A stretch of DNA of 64,000 nt from NCBI RefSeq assembly GCF_014851395.1, contig NW_024041150.1, positions 25,781,225 to 25,845,224 of the forward strand, in the 5' to 3' direction. The position numbers and the translations under genes are program-made. Shown here in pieces: positions 33,733-45,532 of the stretch (position 1 is the first letter of the stretch; each line of letters opens with the position of its first letter). The notes beneath the pieces were generated by a model that was given only the letters and a program-made list of their open reading frames with translations, searched no databases and was not told the DNA's origin. The stretch is from Micropterus salmoides (lineage: Eukaryota > Chordata > Actinopteri > Centrarchiformes > Centrarchidae).

Positions 33733-36652
33733 GCCACAAAGCAGAACGTAAAGGAAAGTGAATATTGGGCTTATATTACAAACACAACTCAAAATTGAAC
33801 GTTTGAAAGTTGAACATGTCACTAACATTTTACCGTCTTAATACAACTTGCTAATCTGAATCATGACAGCCTTACCAGCAAAAAGTGCTTTTGTTTGTGC
33901 TCATGAATCTGACACATTCCCCCTGGTCATGTGAGACTATAAAGAAAATCACAGTATTAGTCATTATGTAACACCTCAAAACAACCTATGTTGGCAAATA
34001 TGTAGCATTAAAGCTCTTAGGGAGGTCGGGGTGCATGGGACAAAAAAAGTGGAGACCGCTGTTCACATCCTGTCTCTACCAACGCTGGCTTCTAACTGTA
34101 ACCAAGTTTAGGTGCCTAAACTTAACCAGCTTAGCAGTGAGAAATTATTATAGAAATCGTTTGTAACCTTTTTGAGGAGTACTGACATATCGTCCTGACA
34201 ATAAGGGGCATCAGAGTAGAAACGCTAATATGGTTCACTTTGGAAGGTAATGATGTACAAAGTATTTTGTCCTTTAGTTTGTAGTTTCTCTCCCCCCCAC
34301 CTCCCTAAAAGGCCTATACATCCCCAAAGGAGGTGCCTGTCCTACAGTCTCTGAACCACTGACATAGGGGAGGACTACTGAGCAGAAGGTGGGCGAGTGT
34401 GAGCATGCTACATTACCAATATGAGCCTTAAAGCCAATACAAATGCACAACACTGTTTATTTGTGCATGAACATCCATTCATAAGATTTCATACCTATGC
34501 TTTACTTCGTGTCTACACAATGCATTCAGCCCTCATGTGTCTATTCACATGGCCTATATGTGGGCATCCATTTATATTTATATTCAGCTTTTGTGTTTTT
34601 CTGCGTCTGTGTTTATTGTTTTGTGCTTGTTAGCCTGTTCGCACTGTGTTACCGCACTTGCTCTCCATTATTCCCATAAAGCCAGCCCTTAAATCATTCA
34701 GGAGGCCTATTCAATTTCAAAAGGGAGAACCATTGAGGTAATTTAAGGGCTCGTGTATCAACCCACTGAGGATTTCTACATCCTGCTTCTTCCTGTGCTT
34801 CACACCGCCAGTCTGATCAGCAGTATTCGCTTAGCTGAAAATACAAAAAATACAAAAAAACATTTAGAACCAATGAATTATTAAGTATTAAGATGAAGCC
34901 CTCCTGGATGGAAGCAGTTTGGTCTTTTTAAATTGCCACAAACCACGTGTGTTCATTTGTCATTTGTCAACCCCCAGGCCTCCCTAATATTTATTTATAC
35001 ATTTAGATGACAAATGAGTGGGTATTGGTACATTTGACAGTACAATCGATGCCACAAAATGTCTACCTTTCTAGCAAAGTATATGAAAGGGAATAAAATG
35101 TTTTTCTTTCACAACATGCTTTGACCTGATAACAGGTTAAAACAAATATATATGAGTGGCAAAACATCTCCAACTCTACTGTCGAGTGGATTGTTTTACT
35201 TCTTCCTGATTACATGGATGAATGACATGAATCGACACACACTATTTCAACCACTGCCTTTTCACCACTGCCTCTGCAGTGAAATGTGAATACTGACATC
35301 AGAGCGGTTTGATAAAAGTAATGTAAAGGCTTCTTCATATCTGGGACCACTGGATTGTCCCATTTGACCATTTGAAATCTGACAACTGAAGAGGCCACAC
35401 AACTGGATATTTCTTCTTTCTGTTTATGGTTTTTGTAATATGAAAAACCACTTTGTGATTTGTGCCCTGACACTTTGATTATCTCCAATCTAATCTGCCT
35501 AACATTTGCGCTTTGTGTTACAGAGTCCCCCGATTCTGACATGGACATGGCTTTGCAATAACCGGCCATCAATCTTTCTCTCTGCAGCCCCTCAGTCCAC
35601 CAACACAGTCCCCCCAGGTGGCATCTGCTTGACTCACTGCAGCCACTCGCCCGCCTTTCCTCCTTTGCTAAATCTCCTCAGTAGCGTATTGTACTTTATA
35701 CAGTAATGGCTGTACTGTGGAAAGTGTGGAGGGATATGTTGTTGTCCATTAAATATTCAACACTCTGCCTCTACAGCCAGTTTGGCAGACTTTTGGAAAC
35801 AAGCAGAGCTGCTCATATATATGCCAGCCTTTTCTGAGGGTGCCCCGTAAACAGCCACTCGAGACGCCACACCAGATCCTTAAATTACCACACTTACTAC
35901 CACACATGTAATTTTGACACTGAACCCCAGACCTGGGAAATATGATAAAAAACATCACATTTGATGTTTACATGCAGAAGTCCTGACACTCTTATTTTGT
36001 ACAGTCTCACTTCAAGATGTTTAAGTGAACTGAGAAATATAATCACTCACTTTTCCAGCAGTAAACTGTGACCTACCAGTCACAAATCTTCTTCTGTGCG
36101 CCATTTGAAAGATTTGTTCAGGCTCAGTGGGTTCAGGTTCAGCTTGACACAAAAAGAGTCTATCTTAAAAAACTAGGACCATATAAACAGTTCTACAAAG
36201 AATGAAAAAGGTTAAGTTATAAAGGACGACCAATAAAAGGTATCCTCTGCTATCTGTCTGGAGTCATTACTCATTAAAACACAAGACAGTTATCATACAG
36301 TGTCATCAGATGGCAACAGGAGACAACAAAGGCGGCTTTCGAAATCTAATGATTGATTGAGTGAAACAGATGGAGGATATGTTAACTTGATGCAAAAGAC
36401 ACAAAAAAGGTTAGTGTTAAAAGCTTATGTGCCTGACAGTTGTGACACATTTATAAGAAACCCTCAAGGGGTTAGTCTTGAGGCATCAGTACGCTTCATA
36501 CAAAGTGCTTGTTGGGTCTGACGTTGGAATTCAGGCGCAGTGACTTTCCAAGACCAACAATTCGACAAGCACACAGGTGTGAGGAGGTGGGAAAAGACAC
36601 ATTTTGTGGATACATAAGGGTACAGCACTGTGACTGTCTAGATTTGGTCGGC
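33733..36652. other. intergenic, no gene recognised
   Basis: No supported exon. 34670-34780 is a complex, moderately GC region (aaatcattcaggaggcctat) that might be conserved, but this is only an impression. Confidence 0.5.
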
Positions 36653-36996
36653 ATGGTGGAAAGTAAGTTATAATTTTACTCCATTACAAGTCAAAATATT
36701 ATACTTTTTAATCCACAATATCAAATAAATGAAAGGACACCAGTCTTAATTGAATTATCTAATACTGAACAAATAAAATGAACTGAATTAAAATAAATGA
36801 ATTGAGTTAAATCATATCAATGCAAATACATTAAATTACATTAAATCAATTATATTAAATTAAAAATAATTAATTTAGTTTTAGTTTATTAATGTACTCA
36901 AATAAATCAATTAAATTCAATAAAATATGTTTTACAATGTCATAAATCGAATCAATTACATTAAAGCAGTTAAATTAAATTGATGTTGCAGACGGG
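36653..36996 (-). repeat. AT-rich repeat family R1, copy B (inverted)
   Basis: Opposite-strand copy of 20998-21238: tag atggtggaaagtaagtta at the left, many aattaaat-type units inside, tag ttgcagacggg at the right. Confidence 0.7.
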
Positions 36997-38254
36997 CTCA
37001 TACTGTAAACACTATCCATGGAGCCACAGTGGTGTCCCAACCCTGTATTATCTGCTTTTTCTTTTGCTGGGCTGTCATGACCTATACAGGTCAGGACACA
37101 ACTTGGCCTCTGCTGGAGTGTCACCAATAATTAATATATAAATACGTATACAATAAATACATAATAGACTTTACAGTAATGAGGCATAAACACTGCATAT
37201 TTAACAATTTAAATTTTGTTGATTATTATTAATTATTATTTCCACATTTCCACCTCCATTTCACATCCTTAACACTATAAGTCCAAGAGTATGAAACCTT
37301 GAAGATACACATTTGCATTAATTTGTTTTGATCAATACAGTTTTAAAAATAATTAGATACCTGCTGATTCATAACCTCTGGAAATGCAGCAGTAAAATCT
37401 GAATTATTATAAATCATGTTATTTGGATGTTTTATGCACTAAAACAGTTTGGTTATCTTGGTAATCACATCAAGTTCAAGTTATTGTACAAGACGACACT
37501 TTGAAGAGAGGACAAGACCGAGAAAAGTACCTAGGTTGCAGCAGGATAGCCTACAGTAGCCATCTAATGGTACAAGACAGGTCAAGACAAATTATACAGA
37601 ACAGAAGGACACAAAATGATCTATTGCACCCTCCTATGTCTTTGAAAAGTGCTTTTCAAGAGGTATGGCCTTGAAAAACTTCTGTCATCTATACTGAAAC
37701 ACAGAGATTAGTTACTGAGCTGTGTTCAGGGGTGGGAGGAGTGTAAAAACTGTCCACTGTTTTAGATTATGGCTCATCAATGTCACTTTTTCTCACAGTA
37801 ACCAGTGGCAAAGACTAATGATAGAGGCTAAACTGGGCCACCTACAAACATGATTGAATTGGGTTCTTTATGTGGTGGCAGACACTCTTCACTTTCTCCT
37901 AAAAGAATCACTCAGCAATGTTAAACATAGATTTAAGAACAGAAACAAGACAAAGAATCTACAGCTATGCTAGCAGCTCTGTGAAGCTGTATGCAGGCAC
38001 AGCGCTGCTTTGAGCTAAATGCTAACATCAGCGTGCCAACATTGCTCACAGTGACAATGCTAACGTGCTTATGTTTAGTAGGAGTTGGGAATTACGTCAC
38101 ACCCCAGCTGACCGCGTTCAAGTACAACAACAGATTGGAAGTTGTAAAACCAAGATGGACACCTCTAGCCATTGTTAGCAATACCAGTTGATAACTTCTA
38201 AGTACTAAGTTGATAATGTCCACAGATATAAGTTGAACAGTACTGTGTTTACAA
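36997..38254. other. intergenic, no gene recognised
   Basis: No coding exon is supported. The end of this stretch (about 38080 onward) probably already belongs to the transposon-like copy that continues to 38407. Confidence 0.5.
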
Positions 38255-38407
38255 CTGATGTAATGAGACACAAATAAGAAAGAAGTGCAATAAACAGTAT
38301 ATTACTACAGCTTCCACTCTGTTGATGCTCGGAGCAGCCACCTTGCGATTTTGAGGTGAGATTCTCCCGACTTTCTGAGTCGGAAATCTGACTTAAGGGG
38401 GCGTTCC
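38255..38407 (-). mobile_element. non-autonomous DNA-transposon-like repeat, copy B
   Basis: Reverse-strand relative of 13040-13200. Read on the minus strand it has gaacgcccccttaagtcag, gactcagaaagtcgggaga, aggtggctgctccgagcatc and gtggaagctgtag in the same order. A further related end (gagttgggaattacgtcac) lies near 38085, so the full element may span about 38085-38407. Confidence 0.75.
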
Positions 38408-40643
38408 AGTTGAAATTTCTGAAATAACACAAAACCCAGCTGAAGCTGATTGGAATGTCATTAGTTTAGCAGGAGTTTGGTCACAAATTGAATTAAGCAG
38501 AAACTTGATACTTGCTGTGATTTTGACAAACAGAGTCAGCATGTTTAACATTCTGCATCAGATAAAAGTGTGCATTCAGTAAAGCCCACAACAAGTGCAA
38601 CTCTGCTAGTATAAAAATGCAAAGGATAGGACTGTTTTCAGTACACCACAGCAGAATTAGCAGTGATAAGACATTATCATATGCATGATATACAGCGTGA
38701 CAGCAAAATGGCAGCGCGTTTTGTAAATCAAGCTGGAAACAAGCTTCTCTGTAACTGAGCTGACTGAGCTAATATCTAATAGCTCTAAATAGTGCTGTTG
38801 TCAGAGAGAACATCAATTTGGAGTAGGACTAGAAGAAAACACAGTCTGGAGAAACAATGAGAGAAAAATAAATGGGTAAAAAATGAACACAACTAAGTGG
38901 ATGAACCAAGCAGCATGAGAAAAAGATGGACTTGGCGGCAGATGGAGAGCAATGAAAAGATTAAGAACAATGAGAAGAAACAGAGATAAAGAGAGTGCGA
39001 GAGGGGGAGTCTGGTGACAAAGAGGGATTGCAGCAGCAGGGGAAGAACAAAGTTTGTCCACGAGAGAGAGGAAAGGGAGGATGTGACGATGAGAATGCAA
39101 GTGTGCAAGTGCAAGAAATACATATATCATTCTGAGGCGCATTAGAGAAACACAGAGAGATGGATAGAGGACCATTTAACCTGGTACAATGCTGCTTTCC
39201 AGTGAAGAGTGGTTGAAATTTATCAAGCAGCATACTGAATGGAAGGGCACGAGTGACTGATCACACTGCGTGTTTTACCAAAGAAACCCCTCTAAAGTTT
39301 TTGTATTTAGAAGAACACTTGTAGCAGCTTGTTGGTATTTGTTGCATGCATGATAATATGAAGGTAGGGGCTCTGTTACAAGAACCAGGACACACCGAGG
39401 TGCCATTGATAATGCAAAGCACCCAACAGCAGATTCAACCAAAATCACTAAACTGCTGAGCAGAAGCAACATTTATTGGCAAGAAATGTGCTGTAAAAGA
39501 AGTTTAATTGTTTTTGTACAGATTAATAAAGCAAGATACAAAGTGTTTGTTAGTGAGCTCTAGAGGTGCTGGCAGGCATATTTTGTTACCTTTTGACAGA
39601 GCCAGGCGAGCTGTTTTCCCTCTGTTTCCGCAACACATTCTCATGCCCGACTCCTCACATGTTGACGCTTGGTCAAGGCCCTTTGGCATCGCTTTTTAAA
39701 ACCCTGGGAGCCCTTTAGTGTCATTTTTAGATGTTTAAGGCTCTGCAGTCAAGTTAGTGACGCTTAGCAACAATAAATATGCAACGTCCGCGGTTAGACT
39801 TTCAAAATGAAACGTCCCGATTCTGGCCCTCCGTCCACCCCAACCACCTCCTTATGCAGTCTTTTGTGGTAAATATCATATAAAGATCGTATCAATCTTC
39901 TGATCCAGTGCTCAGCAAGAAAGCAAAAAAGTGTATTTCCAAAAATGTTGAACTATTACTTTAACAGTATTTCACTGCACTTTCCTGAAATTTGACTTTT
40001 CTTTTAAATACCTGTTTTAAACTAACTGGCCAATTTCCATTTAAATTAGTGGAAAATTGAATGGTTTTAAAAAGAAAGAAAAACCCAACACACAAAAAAA
40101 TGTCAACCCTTTTGTGGTGTAGTCTTTGTGGAGATTCTGAATGATGCATTTAAAATTGTTTTTCCCCAAATAGTGTCTTTTAAAATATCAGTACCTAGAA
40201 GGAACAAACCTTACTGAGGTGACCTACTTTGAAGTTCATTTGGAGAACATTGTGTGGGATGCCTTTTTAGAACAATTCAATCAGCGATTTCTACACATTG
40301 TAATTAGGATCATGTTTCTGGGGAGGAAGGAAGGGTCAAGCACATGACCTTTCAGTTATGAGATGGCCTCTGGTGGTCAGACAGGGTTCTTATTAAATGC
40401 TGAGACAAAATATGAGAAAACACGTTTTAGTTCTGTTATTGTCCCCCTCTGTTGCTTTCTCATTCTAAACACATGGTCACAGGGATCTAATTTAGGGAAC
40501 ACCAGTGCTTCCTCTGGGTTAAAACTGTAACTTTAAGGTAATGGTCACAAATGAAATAAATGGGCTGAAACCCAAAGGCCCTTACTCACAGCTAAATTTG
40601 GTAATTGTCTGCATACTATTAGCATATGTACACGTTTGTATTT
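38408..40643. other. intergenic, no gene recognised
   Basis: A purine-rich + strand at 38820-39170 produces long pyrimidine-type antisense ORFs of low complexity. No real gene is supported. Confidence 0.55.
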
Positions 40644-40644
40644 A

Positions 40645-41525
40645 CAGTTAAGGGGAGATTTTAAACAATTTTTAGGGGTGCTGAAAATGGTAGAATATTA
40701 TACAAACAGAAATAATTTATACTCCACAGATTCTGTGTAACCAAAATAAATAATTTTTATTAACAAATTAAACTCAATCAGCAACAGAAAACTACTTTCT
40801 TAAAAGAGAAAGCAAGCATGCAACAAGATTCAACTGAAAACAAACAAATGATCACTTAACTTAGGGAAACACTTTTAATACCCTCTCTCCTCCAAGGGAG
40901 TAAACACGAGCACACAGCTCCACACTGCTGTCTGACCATAACTGGTCCACTGACCCCATAGGGTTCATTTACACTGGGGATGCTGGGGACATGTCACCAC
41001 CACATTTTGAAATGGCTGATTTCTTCCCAATCACTTGTTGGAAGCATTTGTTAAAAATGTTCTAAAAAATAGCTTGCACCAAGAAATGCTAACTAACTGA
41101 AAATGCTTTGAGAAAGGTTCATTTGAACAAAAAGAAAACATGCAATGCAATATAGTTTTCCCTCATATAAAAAAAAAGGCAATTCCACTGTAAATTGGAG
41201 CAGAAATCAAAATCCCGCACATATATTTCCGCGTGAAATATTGAATCTAAATAGTGCTAAAATTCTTGTCTTGTTCTCGTGCAACGTCACGTCTCATGAC
41301 CCAAAAGTATCATCACCCCACTAATCTGAGCCCTTATATCCCCACCGCTTTTCAACACAAAGTGACACCCTTGACTGACCTACTCCACTCTGCACCAGCT
41401 CCTCTCTAGTAGGCCTACTTATTCTCTCCACTAATTAGTGAACACTTTTGCAAGGCATTGTATGCATGCTCCATTCTCATTAGGTGCTGAGCACCCCTAA
41501 AGGTCTGATCCTAGAATAGCCCCTG
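40645..41525. mobile_element. possible hAT-like non-autonomous element
   Basis: The 12-base tttaggggtgct at 40671-40682 is repeated in exact inverse at 41490-41501. Beyond these, the ends read cagttaaggggagatt (left) and, in reverse complement, caggggctattctagg (right). These are CAG-starting termini of the kind seen in hAT elements. No 8-bp target duplication and no transposase are visible, so family assignment is tentative. Confidence 0.45.
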
Positions 41526-43726
41526 TAATCTACTAAAAAGATGCTAAAACTGGGCATGAATCATAGATACAGTAAGACAGTAAAGCCCATTACCTAAATC
41601 TCAATGTATTTCTCATCACAGAGGAACTTATTGTTTATAAAGAAGGCAGGAGTAAACAATTTCACCATCATCGTTAAACATTTGACTTTAAAGCCATGAT
41701 TATCTGTTAATGTGTCTTTGTACTGTAGGAAAGTTTCCTGAAATAAGATGCATCACTAAATGTCCAAATAATCAATGCTGAACGGCATCGAAGACTGCAT
41801 ATTGGTGACCTTTCAAAGGTATTAGCCTATCAAAGGCTATCTAATACACATTTCATATTCCGATTACCTTATAGAACAAAATTCATATTCATCATCTGTA
41901 AGCTTTGAAGCAGCAATAATGCTTAAAAAAAAGTACATAAATACATATGAGTTAGTGGTGTGACTGACAGGAGGGGGAGGGGGGCTGTCCCCCCAAAAGT
42001 CCTCTCACTTGAATGTACATAGCAGAGGATTCTCCAAGAGCAATTAAAGAGCAAGTGGGCTGTGACATACTCTGATTATGTCTAACAATATCTTACTGGT
42101 AAGCTAACTCAAAGCACTGACAATTGATCAAACTGTTCTATTCATTAGCCTGCTTCCAAGTGAAAAAGTATAATTTTGACTGATTTAAGGATCCTCAACT
42201 GAGACTTTGATCCTTACAAATTATGTTGTCAGAAGTTAAAATAATTCCTGGGTTTGATTTCCATAGTCTTTTTTTATCCAACGTTATGCTAAATGTAATT
42301 TCAGTCAATCTTGTAATACTAAAATTTGCAGCAGTGAAGTATAGAAGTATTTTACAGATTTTAGTAAGTTTCTTCATCACTAATTAGCATTAAATTAGTA
42401 TTCTGTTTTTTTATTCATTAAAATGCAAGCATCTCAGAAGTCTTTTGAAAGTTGCCAATTAGCCTATATATTTCTGCTTTATTAAAGGATTTCAGATTGC
42501 TTTCATATGGCTCGCACAGCCCTTCTGACCTATTTTTAAAGAACAGGTGGACACTCTGTAAATTGGTTTCAAATCTTATTTTGTGATCTTTGAACCTGAG
42601 GAAATTGAAAATGGTTTGGCAAGCGGAAACATACACATAGTATACACAACATAAGATCACCTTTCTAAAATAAACTTGCAGACCCTTTTTAGCACAGTTG
42701 AGGCTTAAACACCCCTCTTTTACATTTCTTTTTGAAATGTCCTTTAATCTTCTCCCTTTCATCTTCATCTGTTTTTTAAAGATAGAGATAAAAGGATTTG
42801 ATAGATTAAATAAATGAAGAATTGCACCGTTAATGTTAATGCACTGTGCACTCTGAAACCTTGTTTGTCATTGGACTCTCCACCCGCACTAAAAAACATC
42901 ACAATCTAATATAAGCTCTACCCAGTTCAAAGCAGTGCACCTAACATACCACAGGATCACAGTTAACACCGAAAGCACTGAAAGTGAAATTTTCGCAGCG
43001 ATAAGTATCCAACTATAACCCAACATGTGGGTCCAGCCTTCTCGAGCTGTAATGAGTTTAAGTCCCTTTCTGGCTCGCTGTGCTGCCTCCTTGTTTGATA
43101 GCAGTGTTATCCACACTCACTTACCCTTTCTCTTAGGCACTGCAGGGCCTCGGGGACTCAGTTCGTTTTGTGTGTTTACCAATTCCCTACCTATCTGGGA
43201 CTCTCGGGGCGTCTCTTGGAAATTACATTCCATAAGGTCCCTGAGACTATTTAGCTGGCTGGGTGGTAATAATTGCAGGGCAGGAAAAATCAGAACAAGT
43301 ACAACTTTCCACAACTAGTATATGTAATGCTGGTGGAAGCTGGATGAAAATCTGTGCTATGAAACATGTAAATGTCATGGGTACATCCAATTGTACATGT
43401 ATTCCTGTGTTCATTATGACAATAATGGTCATTCAATTTAAAGTTTAATGAATTGGATTTATGAGGGAAAAATTACACCAAAGAAAGGTTATTTTATGTA
43501 AGCTAAGCCATCAAGATTCAGGTTAGTGTAACTGGGTAGACCTGTATTGGCCTGATTTTGAGTGCATTGATAGTGTTGTGGGTGAGCACCTAGAGTGAGT
43601 GTGTGTTTGGTGGGTGGGGTCTTCAAATGGGTTGATTGCATGGGGATGGGCTGATGGTAGTCATGTTGCTTGGGCGTGACCTCCAATCTGCAGTCATTTA
43701 ACCTGCTATACACTATGCTCAGTGAG
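41526..43726. other. intergenic, no gene recognised
   Basis: No supported exon. 42420-42780 is complex sequence with long antisense ORFs (116 codons) but no recognisable domain. Confidence 0.5.
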
Positions 43727-43749
43727 TTTCTGCTTGTCTCCTGTGTGCA
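43727..43749 (+). repeat. direct repeat flanking the Tc1 element, left copy
   Basis: tttctgcttgtctcctgtgtgca (written in parts: tttctgcttgtc + t + cctgtgtgca) recurs at 45510-45532 with one mismatch, on the far side of the Tc1 insertion. Confidence 0.7.
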
Positions 43750-43794
43750 GAGTTGTTGCATGTGATATGTTGAATGTCTTCTTCCCTGGGCATA

Positions 43795-45422
43795 CAGTGG
43801 GTACGGAAAGTATTCAGACCCCTTTCAATTTTTCACTCTTCGTTTCATTGCAGCCATTTTCCAAAAATCAAAAAAGTTCATTTTATTTCTCAGTAATGTA
43901 CACTCAGCACCCCATCTTGACAGAAAAAAAACAGAAATTTTTGCAAATTTATTAAAAAAGAAAAACTGAAATATCACATGGTCATAAGTATTCAGACCCT
44001 TTGCTCAGTATTTAGTAGAAGCACCCTTTTGATCTAATACAGCCATGAGTCGTTTTGGTAAAGATGCAACAAGTTTTTCACATCTGGATTTGGGTATCCT
44101 CTGCCATTCCTCCTTGCAGATCCTCTCCAGTTCTGTCAGGTTGGATGGTAAACGTTGGCGGACAGCCATTTTCAGGTCTCTCCAGAGATGCTCAATTGGG
44201 TTTAAGTCAGGGCTCTGGCTGGGCCATTCAAGAACAGCCATGGAGTTGTTGTGAAGCCACTCCTTCGTTATTTTAGCGGTGTGCTTAGGGTCATTGTCTT
44301 GTTGGAAGGTAAACCTTCGGCCCAGTCTGAGGTCCAGAGCACTCTGGAAAAGGTTTTCGTCCAGGATATCCCTGTACTTGGCCGCATTCATCTTTCCCTC
44401 GATTGCAACCAGTCGTCCTGTCCCTGCAGCTGAAAAACACCCCCACAGCATGATGCTGCCACCACCATGCTTCACTGTTGAGACTGTATTGGACAGGTGA
44501 TGAGCAGTGCCTGGTTTTCTCCACACATACCGCTTAGAATTAAGGCCAAAAAGTTCTATCTTGGTCTCAACAGACCAGAGGATCTTATTTATCACCATCT
44601 TGGAGTCCTTCAGGTGTTTTTTAGCAAACTCCATGCGGGCTTTCATGTGTCTTGCACTGAGGAGAGGCTTCCGTTGGGCCACTCTGCCATAAAGCCCCGA
44701 CTGGGGGATTGCTGCAGTGATGGTTGACTTACTACAACTTTCTCCCATCTCCCGACTGCATCTCTGGAGCTCAGCCACAGTGACCTTTGGGTTCTTCTTT
44801 ACCTCTCTCACCAAGGCTCTTCTCCCCCGATAGCTCAGTTTGGCCGGACGGCCAGCTCTAGGAAGGGTTCTGGTCGTCCCAAACGTCTTCCATTTGAGGA
44901 TTATGGAGGCCACTGTGCTCTTAGGAACCTTAAGTGCAGCAGAAATTTTTTTGTAACCTTGGCCAGATCTGTGCCTTGCCACAATTCTGTCTCTGAGCTC
45001 TTCAGGCAGTTCCTTTGACCTCATGATTCTCATTTGCTCTGACATGCACTGTGAGCTGTAAGGTCTTATATAGACAGGTGTGTGGCTTTCCTAATCAAGT
45101 CCAATCAGTATAATCAAACACAGCTGGACTCAAATGAAGGTGTAGAACCATCTCAAGGATGATCAGAAGAAACAGACAGCACCTGAGTTAAATATGAGTG
45201 TCACGGCAAAGGGTCTGAATACTTATGACCATGTGATATTTCAGTTTTTCTTTTTTAATAAATTTGCAAAAATTTCTACATTTCTGTTTTTTTGTGTCAA
45301 GATGGGGTGCTGAGTGTACATTACTGAGAAATAAAATGAACTTTTTTGATTTTTGGAAAATGGCTGCAATGAAACAAAGAGTGAAAAATTTAAAGGGGTC
45401 TGAATACTTTCCATACCCACTG
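43795..45422 (-). mobile_element. Tc1-like transposon, near-complete, IR/DR type
   Basis: A 1628-bp element flanked by TA on both sides (43793-43794 and 45423-45424), as expected for Tc1/mariner target duplication. Terminal inverted repeats of about 210 bases (43795-44003 and 45207-45422) start cagtgggtacggaaagtatt and are nearly identical. Each carries the direct-repeat motif gtattcagaccc twice, at the outer end and the inner end (the IR/DR layout known from Sleeping Beauty-type elements). The transposase gene fills the interior on the minus strand. High similarity between the repeats implies a recent insertion. Confidence 0.95.
44005..45045 (-). CDS. Tc1-like transposase, full-length ORF with altered first catalytic residue
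   Basis: 346 codons with no internal stop, close to the usual ~340 for Tc1 transposases. Residues 10-60 form the first helix-turn-helix, and GRPAKLS near residue 66 is the GRPR-like linker. The second DNA-binding part runs through about residue 120 (SGLYGRVAQRKPLLS). The DDE domain has Asp250 in FTFQQDNDPKHT and Glu285 in SPDLNPIEHLW, with exactly 34 residues between them (DD34E). The first catalytic Asp, normally in LWSDETK, is Val159 here (LWSVETK; codon 44569-44571), so the enzyme should not cut DNA. The start codon at 45045 fits the family N terminus, and the stop abuts the left inverted repeat. Confidence 0.95.
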   Translation of the reverse strand: MSEQMRIMRSKELPEELRDRIVARHRSGQGYKKISAALKVPKSTVASIILKWKTFGTTRTLPRAGRPAKLSYRGRRALVREVKKNPKVTVAELQRCSREMGESCSKSTITAAIPQSGLYGRVAQRKPLLSARHMKARMEFAKKHLKDSKMVINKILWSVETKIELFGLNSKRYVWRKPGTAHHLSNTVSTVKHGGGSIMLWGCFSAAGTGRLVAIEGKMNAAKYRDILDENLFQSALDLRLGRRFTFQQDNDPKHTAKITKEWLHNNSMAVLEWPSQSPDLNPIEHLWRDLKMAVRQRLPSNLTELERICKEEWQRIPKSRCEKLVASLPKRLMAVLDQKGASTKY

Positions 45423-45509
45423 TATATAATGTGTTATGTGGGTTGGTGGCAGTGTCTGTTGTGTGGAATGCGGGGTGGGTATGTTTGTAAATTGCTGTGT
45501 GTAAAGGAA

Positions 45510-45532
45510 TTTCTGCTTGTCACCTGTGTGCA
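45510..45532 (+). repeat. direct repeat flanking the Tc1 element, right copy
   Basis: 22 of 23 bases match 43727-43749. The surrounding DNA on both sides of the transposon is G/T-rich (gtgtgtttggtgggtggggt; ttgtgtggaatgcggggtgg), which suggests the Tc1 landed in a diverged tandem repeat. Confidence 0.65.

Noticed and set aside
38813..39233. Overlapping antisense ORFs rich in Leu, Ser and Phe
   Set aside because: They are low-complexity translation of a purine-rich strand, with no domain or splice context.
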